Assembly: GCA_026636295.1 (NCBI GenBank)
Contig: CP089455.1
Location: 62,001-126,000, forward strand
Direction: 5' to 3'
Source: Medakamo hakoo
Lineage: Eukaryota; Chlorophyta; Trebouxiophyceae; Coccomyxaceae
DNA length: 64,000 bases
Part shown: positions 60,546 to 64,000 of the stretch, one piece after another
Numbering within the stretch: the stretch's first letter is position 1
How the letters are laid out: every line of letters starts with the position of its first letter
Translations under genes and position numbers: made by a program
The notes under the pieces: model-generated
What the model saw: the letters and a program-made list of their open reading frames with translations, nothing else
The model's database searches: none
What the model was told of the DNA's origin: nothing

Positions 60546-60645
60546 GTGTCCGTCGGTCGAGCCTTTCCTCCCTCACAAAGAACACGACGGCGCTGTGGCA
60601 GGCCACACTCCGGCATTTTCGGCTCCGGCGAGGCGCGAGAAGAGA

Positions 60646-62178
60646 ATGCCATTTTCGTCCGCGTCCGACGCCAGCCCGGTGGGCCCGTCCCTCGGCGGGC
60701 GGCTCGTTGCGGCTGCGGGCGCGTCCATAGCGTCCGCTGTCGTCGTCAACCCGCTGGACGTGGTGAAAGTGCGTGCCCTGGGGGGCCGCCGAGGCATTGT
60801 CTCTGCCCGCGTCGGGGCTTTTCTTGTGCGCGCTGCCTCTCACCCGCCCGCCCACTCCACGCCCACACACCAGACTCGCATGCAGGCCCAGGCCACGGCC
60901 GGCCTGGTGGCCGCGCTAGGAGGCGGCAGCGGCGGCGGCGCCAACCCGGCCCTGTGCGGGGTGGGCGTCCGGCCCGCGCTGGTCGGAGGCGCGGCGACGC
61001 TCCCACCCCCACCGCCGCCGCCGCCGCCACGCCTCACTCTGCCGCCCGGCCCCGGCCCGGCCGCCGTCTTCCGGTCCGTCCTCGCGGCAGAGGGCGTGCG
61101 TGGCCTGTGGCGGGGCGTGGACTACGCCCTGCTGATGTCGGTGCCGATGGTGCGTGAAGGCGGCCGGCCGGGGGGGGTAGGTTTTCTTTTCCGCCACGAC
61201 CTCGACACACGCGCACGCACACGCCACCCGCCACCCACGCCCCGCGTCCGTCAACCAACAACCAACCACTCCCCCCAGGTCGGCGTGTACATGCCCCTGT
61301 ACGACTACATGCTGGCGGCCCTGGATGACAGCGCCGCCGCCGGCGGCACGGGCTCCTCCAGCGCGGCCGCGGCCGCGGCCGCGGGCGGCGCCGCGCGCGC
61401 GGTCGCCGTCCTGGCCACCTCCCCCCTGGAACTGGCCCGCACGCGGGCCCAGGGCCTGAACTGGAGCGCCGGGGGCGTGTGCGCCGCGTCTGCCGCGTCC
61501 GCATCGGCGGGCGCGGCGGCGTCGCCCTCCAGCCCGCTGCCCCGCCCGGCGGCGGCGGGCGCGGTCGCCGCGCTGCGCGCCGCCTGGACGGGCGCGGCCG
61601 CCACCCTCGCCCGGGACGTGCCCTTCTCCGCGCTGTACTGGGCGGCCCTGGAGCCCGCCCGCCGGGCGGCCCTGCGTGGCATGGGCTACGCGCCCGTGCC
61701 GGGCGGGGCACCGGTGCGCGCGCCGCGGTCGCCGTCCAGCCCGCCCGCGCCGCCCGTCCTGCCGCCGCCCACCCCGGCCGCGGCGGCGGTCGCCAACCTG
61801 GCGGCAGGGGCGGCTGCCGGCGCCGCGGCCGCCGCGGCCACCACGCCCTTGGACGTCGCTAAAACGGCCGTCCAACTGGCGGACGCGCAGTGCGCGGCCT
61901 GCGGCGGCGGCCTGGTGGGCGGAGCGTCGTCCGCCTCCACCACCGCCGACGCGCGGCGCAGGGGCGTGCTCGCCACGCTGCGCGCCTTGCACGCGGCGGG
62001 CGGGCCTGCCGCGCTGTTTGCCGGTGTAGGGCCGCGGTCCGCGCGCGCCGCGCCCGCCTGCGCCATCGTCGTCGCGGCGTACGAGCTGCTGAAGATGGCC
62101 GCGACGGACGGCTGCGGCGGAAGCGGCGGAACGGACGGGCGGGCGGCCGCCATCGCGCTGGCGGCGGTGGAGGAGTGA
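60646..62178 (+). CDS. SLC25A39: Mitochondrial carrier of the SLC25A39/40 (MTM1) type
   Basis: Inner-membrane six-helix carrier; the animal relatives import glutathione into mitochondria and yeast MTM1 affects manganese/iron handling. Exons 60646-60768, 60874-61149 and 61279-62178; 432 residues, all junctions phase 0. Three carrier repeats are seen: NPLDVVK|TRMQAQ split by intron 1, SPLELARTRAQG, and TPLDVAKTAVQL. Subfamily-specific features are LWRGVDYALLMSVPM followed by VGVYMPLYDYML, ARDVPFSALYWAALEPARRA (the RDVPFSALYW signature), and LFAGVGPRSARAAPACAIVV. Both donors are GTGCGT. Ala/Gly-rich loops expand the matrix side. The ATG at 60646 was chosen because it gives a short tail before helix 1. 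Confidence 0.93.
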   Translation: MPFSSASDASPVGPSLGGRLVAAAGASIASAVVVNPLDVVKVRALGGRRGIVSARVGAFLVRAASHPPAHSTPTHQTRMQAQATAGLVAALGGGSGGGANPALCGVGVRPALVGGAATLPPPPPPPPPRLTLPPGPGPAAVFRSVLAAEGVRGLWRGVDYALLMSVPMVREGGRPGGVGFLFRHDLDTRARTRHPPPTPRVRQPTTNHSPQVGVYMPLYDYMLAALDDSAAAGGTGSSSAAAAAAAGGAARAVAVLATSPLELARTRAQGLNWSAGGVCAASAASASAGAAASPSSPLPRPAAAGAVAALRAAWTGAAATLARDVPFSALYWAALEPARRAALRGMGYAPVPGGAPVRAPRSPSSPPAPPVLPPPTPAAAAVANLAAGAAAGAAAAAATTPLDVAKTAVQLADAQCAACGGGLVGGASSASTTADARRRGVLATLRALHAAGGPAALFAGVGPRSARAAPACAIVVAAYELLKMAATDGCGGSGGTDGRAAAIALAAVEE

Positions 62179-62522
62179 GAGAGCACACAAACACACACAC
62201 AGATTGTAGTAGAGAGGGAAATCGCAGCGTGTAGAAAGGCAAGGCAACGACAAAGTCTCCGCAGAGGCAGGGAGCAGGCGAAGCAAATGACAAAAATGTG
62301 TCGTGGGTGGGGGGTGGAAAACAGGACGGGCGCCACACCAGTCGCGTTTTTTTTTCGTTGCACACCCCTTCTCCCATCCCATCCTGGCCGCCCTCTCTCC
62401 CGCAGGGCCTCAACAGCTTCTCCGCGCCGCGCGCCGCCACACAGGCCCAGCCTTGCGGGTGTCGCCAACCCGGCAGACTGGATGGATTGGCGCGCCCACG
62501 CCCGCCTCCTCCCCCCGTCATT
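62179..62522. other. Convergent intergenic region, carrier / YCII
   Basis: 344 bases with CA-rich sequence right after the carrier stop and a T9 run at 62347-62355. No gene seen. Confidence 0.5.
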
Positions 62523-62840
62523 TCATTTCTGGGCCACCACCATGTACGGGTCCACGGACCAAGCCGTCACCAGCCCGGCCTGGACGTAGGGATCCCCCGC
62601 GGCAAAGGCCTCGATCTCCGCACGCGGGACGGCCGGCGCCCAGATGAAGAGCGCGCCGGCGACCGGGTCGCCCGTCGCGCCCGCCATCACCATTTTGCCC
62701 GCGGCGACGGCGGCTTTGGCGGCGTCGATGTGGGCGGCGCGGTACGGGCCGCGGCGCTCCAGGATGTCGGGGACGTAGGCATAGGTCAGGGTGTGGAAGG
62801 GCGCCGGCGGCGGCGGCGGCGCGTCGGCGCTCGTGGCCAT
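62523..62840 (-). CDS. YCII-domain protein
   Basis: 105 residues, single exon, ATG at 62840. It covers one YCII (ferredoxin-like) domain: FHTLTYAYVPDILERRGPYR then AAHIDAAKAAVAAGKMVMAG with the conserved His, then DPVAGALFIW and FAAGDPYVQAGLVTAWSVDP, ending YMVVAQK. Family members include stand-alone proteins of unknown function and the haloaromatic dehalogenase-like enzyme of one pathway, so no reaction can be given. The short N-terminal Pro run shows no targeting signal. Confidence 0.87.
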   Translation of the reverse strand: MATSADAPPPPPAPFHTLTYAYVPDILERRGPYRAAHIDAAKAAVAAGKMVMAGATGDPVAGALFIWAPAVPRAEIEAFAAGDPYVQAGLVTAWSVDPYMVVAQK

Positions 62841-63213
62841 GGCGCGGCCGGTGGGTGGTCTGGTCGAGGTCGGGCGGCCGCACACAGACGGCGCGGGTCG
62901 ACGGAGGAGGAGAGGGGCGCGCGCACCACAGCTCGCGTCACGCATGCACGGACGCACCACGCACGCACGGACAGCTACACGCGAGGCGTGGAGGGGCAGG
63001 CGGAGCATTCGTTTCCCGCGGGGCCCACCAGTCGACCTTGTGTGTGGAATTGGCTGCTGTGGGGAGGGCGGGCGCGAGGGCTGAACGAACGCATGCCCGC
63101 CCCCCCTCACTTTCATTTTTCGCGCGCGCCGCGTCCCCGCGCGCCCGGACACGCGCGGACGTGGCGTCGCGCGGAATCTGTTCACGCGGATCTCGTAGAC
63201 TGCCGATCACCCC
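62841..63213. promoter_or_regulatory. Divergent region, YCII / tandem-RRM gene
   Basis: 373 bases between two diverging ATGs. Mixed composition with CACGCACGGAC-type short repeats (62940-62970). No ORF or TATA recognised. Confidence 0.45.
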
Positions 63214-64000
63214 ATGATCGTGTCATCGCCGCTGTCGCACGGGCTGGGCGGGCCAAACCAAATCAGCGAGCGCGGCGCGCCGCCCGCCGTGCATTCTTCT
63301 GAAGGCACGGCCGTCCCCGGCCCGCCGTCCGCCTCCAGCGCGCCGCCCTCCTCTTCGTCTGAACAAGACCGGTCGGGATCTGGCCGCGGCACTGGCTCGA
63401 CTGGCGAGGCGGCGTCCGCTGGTCCGCTGCCGCCGCAAGACGCTCCCGCCGGCGCGCCGGCGCATGCCTCGACCCAGGGCCGCAAGCTCGCCGTCCTGGG
63501 CCTGCCCTGGGAGACGGAGGCGGAGGCGCTGGTATCACACTTTAGTGCCTTTGGTGTTGTACAGGTGGGAATGGGAGTGGGAGGGGTGCGTGTGCGCCGG
63601 CGGGCCCGGCGCCTTGGCGCGCAGCGGACACTGGGCTCGGGGCCGGGGCGCAACCCACCCCCCTCCCAACCCGCACCTCCCACCAAAAAACAAAAACAAA
63701 CAAAAAACATCCCCATCTCATCCAGGACGCCGTCATCATGCGGTGCCGGGCCACCGGCCGGTCCCGCGGCTTCGGCTTCGTCGTCTTTGAGGACCCGGCG
63801 GCAGCGTCGACCGCCGCGGCGGCAGCACACACCATCGACGGCCGGCGGGCGGACGTGCGGCCGGCCGTGCCGCGGTCGGCCGCGGCCGCGGGCGGGCCGT
63901 CGCCCCACCACCACCCGCTCCTCGCACACACCCACGCCCGGCCGCCGCCCGGCCGCCTGTTTGTGGCCCGCATCCCGCCGTCCGTCACGGAAGCCGAGTT
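63214..64000 (+). CDS. Tandem-RRM RNA-binding protein, 3'-truncated
   Basis: Exon 1 is 63214-63564 (ATG at 63214) and exon 2 begins at 63726 and runs off the window; phase-0 junction with a GTGGGA donor. After a Ser/Pro-rich N-terminus comes RRM1: KLAVLGLPWETEAEALVSHF (RNP2 LAVLGL), then SAFGVVQ across the splice to DAVIMRCRATGRSRGFGFVV (RNP1 RGFGFVVF). A linker with an HHH run follows, then GRLFVARIPPSVTEAE, the first strand of RRM2. The short linker and paired RRMs suggest an hnRNP A/Musashi/DAZAP-type protein involved in mRNA splicing, translation or stability. The frame agrees with splice signals on both sides of the intron; the rest of the gene is outside the window. Confidence 0.86.
   Translation, partial: MIVSSPLSHGLGGPNQISERGAPPAVHSSEGTAVPGPPSASSAPPSSSSEQDRSGSGRGTGSTGEAASAGPLPPQDAPAGAPAHASTQGRKLAVLGLPWETEAEALVSHFSAFGVVQVGMGVGGVRVRRRARRLGAQRTLGSGPGRNPPPSQPAPPTKKQKQTKNIPISSRTPSSCGAGPPAGPAASASSSLRTRRQRRPPRRQHTPSTAGGRTCGRPCRGRPRPRAGRRPTTTRSSHTPTPGRRPAACLWPASRRPSRKPS

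Noticed and set aside
1-64000. Bacterial origin, suggested by very high GC and long open frames
   Set aside because: At least 36 GT-AG introns are needed to assemble conserved eukaryotic proteins, and eL21, SEM1, VPS53 and PRP4 kinase are eukaryote-specific.
1-64000. Mobile elements, virus-derived sequence, CRISPR arrays
   Set aside because: No transposase, reverse transcriptase, integrase or capsid-like sequence, no terminal repeats and no regularly spaced repeats were seen.
1-64000. tRNA or rRNA genes
   Set aside because: I looked in the intergenic gaps for T-loop (GGTTCRANYCC) and acceptor-stem pairs and found none convincing; a covariance-model scan would be decisive.

Overview
This window looks like nuclear DNA of a GC-rich, gene-dense photosynthetic eukaryote, most likely a green-lineage microalga. 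The evidence is that 24 of 34 genes need spliced GT-AG introns to give intact proteins, and that many products are eukaryote-only (eL21, SEM1/DSS1, VPS53, FAM91, PRP4 kinase, complex I accessory subunit). Others are green-lineage or plastid types: a one-helix LHC-like protein, a SHAQKYF MYB of the CCA1/LHY/RVE type, a CCT-domain protein, a nodulin-like MFS carrier, a plastid IPM isomerase small subunit and a plastid-type FAD oxidoreductase. I cannot name the species. G+C is so high that nearly all six frames stay open, so frame choice rests on homology, splice phase and ATG position.

Layout. 0-8.5 kb: 3' end of a nodulin-like transporter, PP1 inhibitor-3, eL21, IPM isomerase small subunit, an ESSS-like complex I subunit, and a one-helix LHC-like protein. 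8.5-18.4 kb: FAD amine-oxidase-family enzyme, FAM91, SEM1, a degenerate cold-shock-domain protein, and a 1,195-residue membrane-anchored TPR protein. 18.8-28.7 kb: VPS53, UVSSA-like, PRP4 kinase, and a Raf-like kinase. 29.5-39.5 kb: CCT protein, an orphan, YjbQ, a USP12/46-type deubiquitinase, a bromodomain protein, and a J-domain protein. 39.9-49.4 kb: NAD(P)HX dehydratase, a Pro/Ala/Gly-rich orphan, tafazzin-like acyltransferase, SMPD4-like, and serine acetyltransferase. 49.8-53.7 kb: two bulb-type lectin genes flanking an orphan. 54.3-64 kb: MYB, saccharopine-dehydrogenase-like protein, SLC25A39/40-type carrier, YCII protein, and the 5' part of a tandem-RRM protein.

The genes are mostly independent housekeeping and signalling functions, not an operon. 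Two features of genome architecture stand out. Neighbouring genes alternate strand in 26 of 33 adjacent pairs. Most modelled introns use a GTGCG-type donor and CA-rich acceptors. The locus I would look at first is 49.8-53.7 kb, where an intracellular bulb-lectin fused to an LEA-like helical tail, an unrecognised gene and a second lectin lie together. I saw no mobile element, viral remnant, CRISPR array, rRNA or tRNA.
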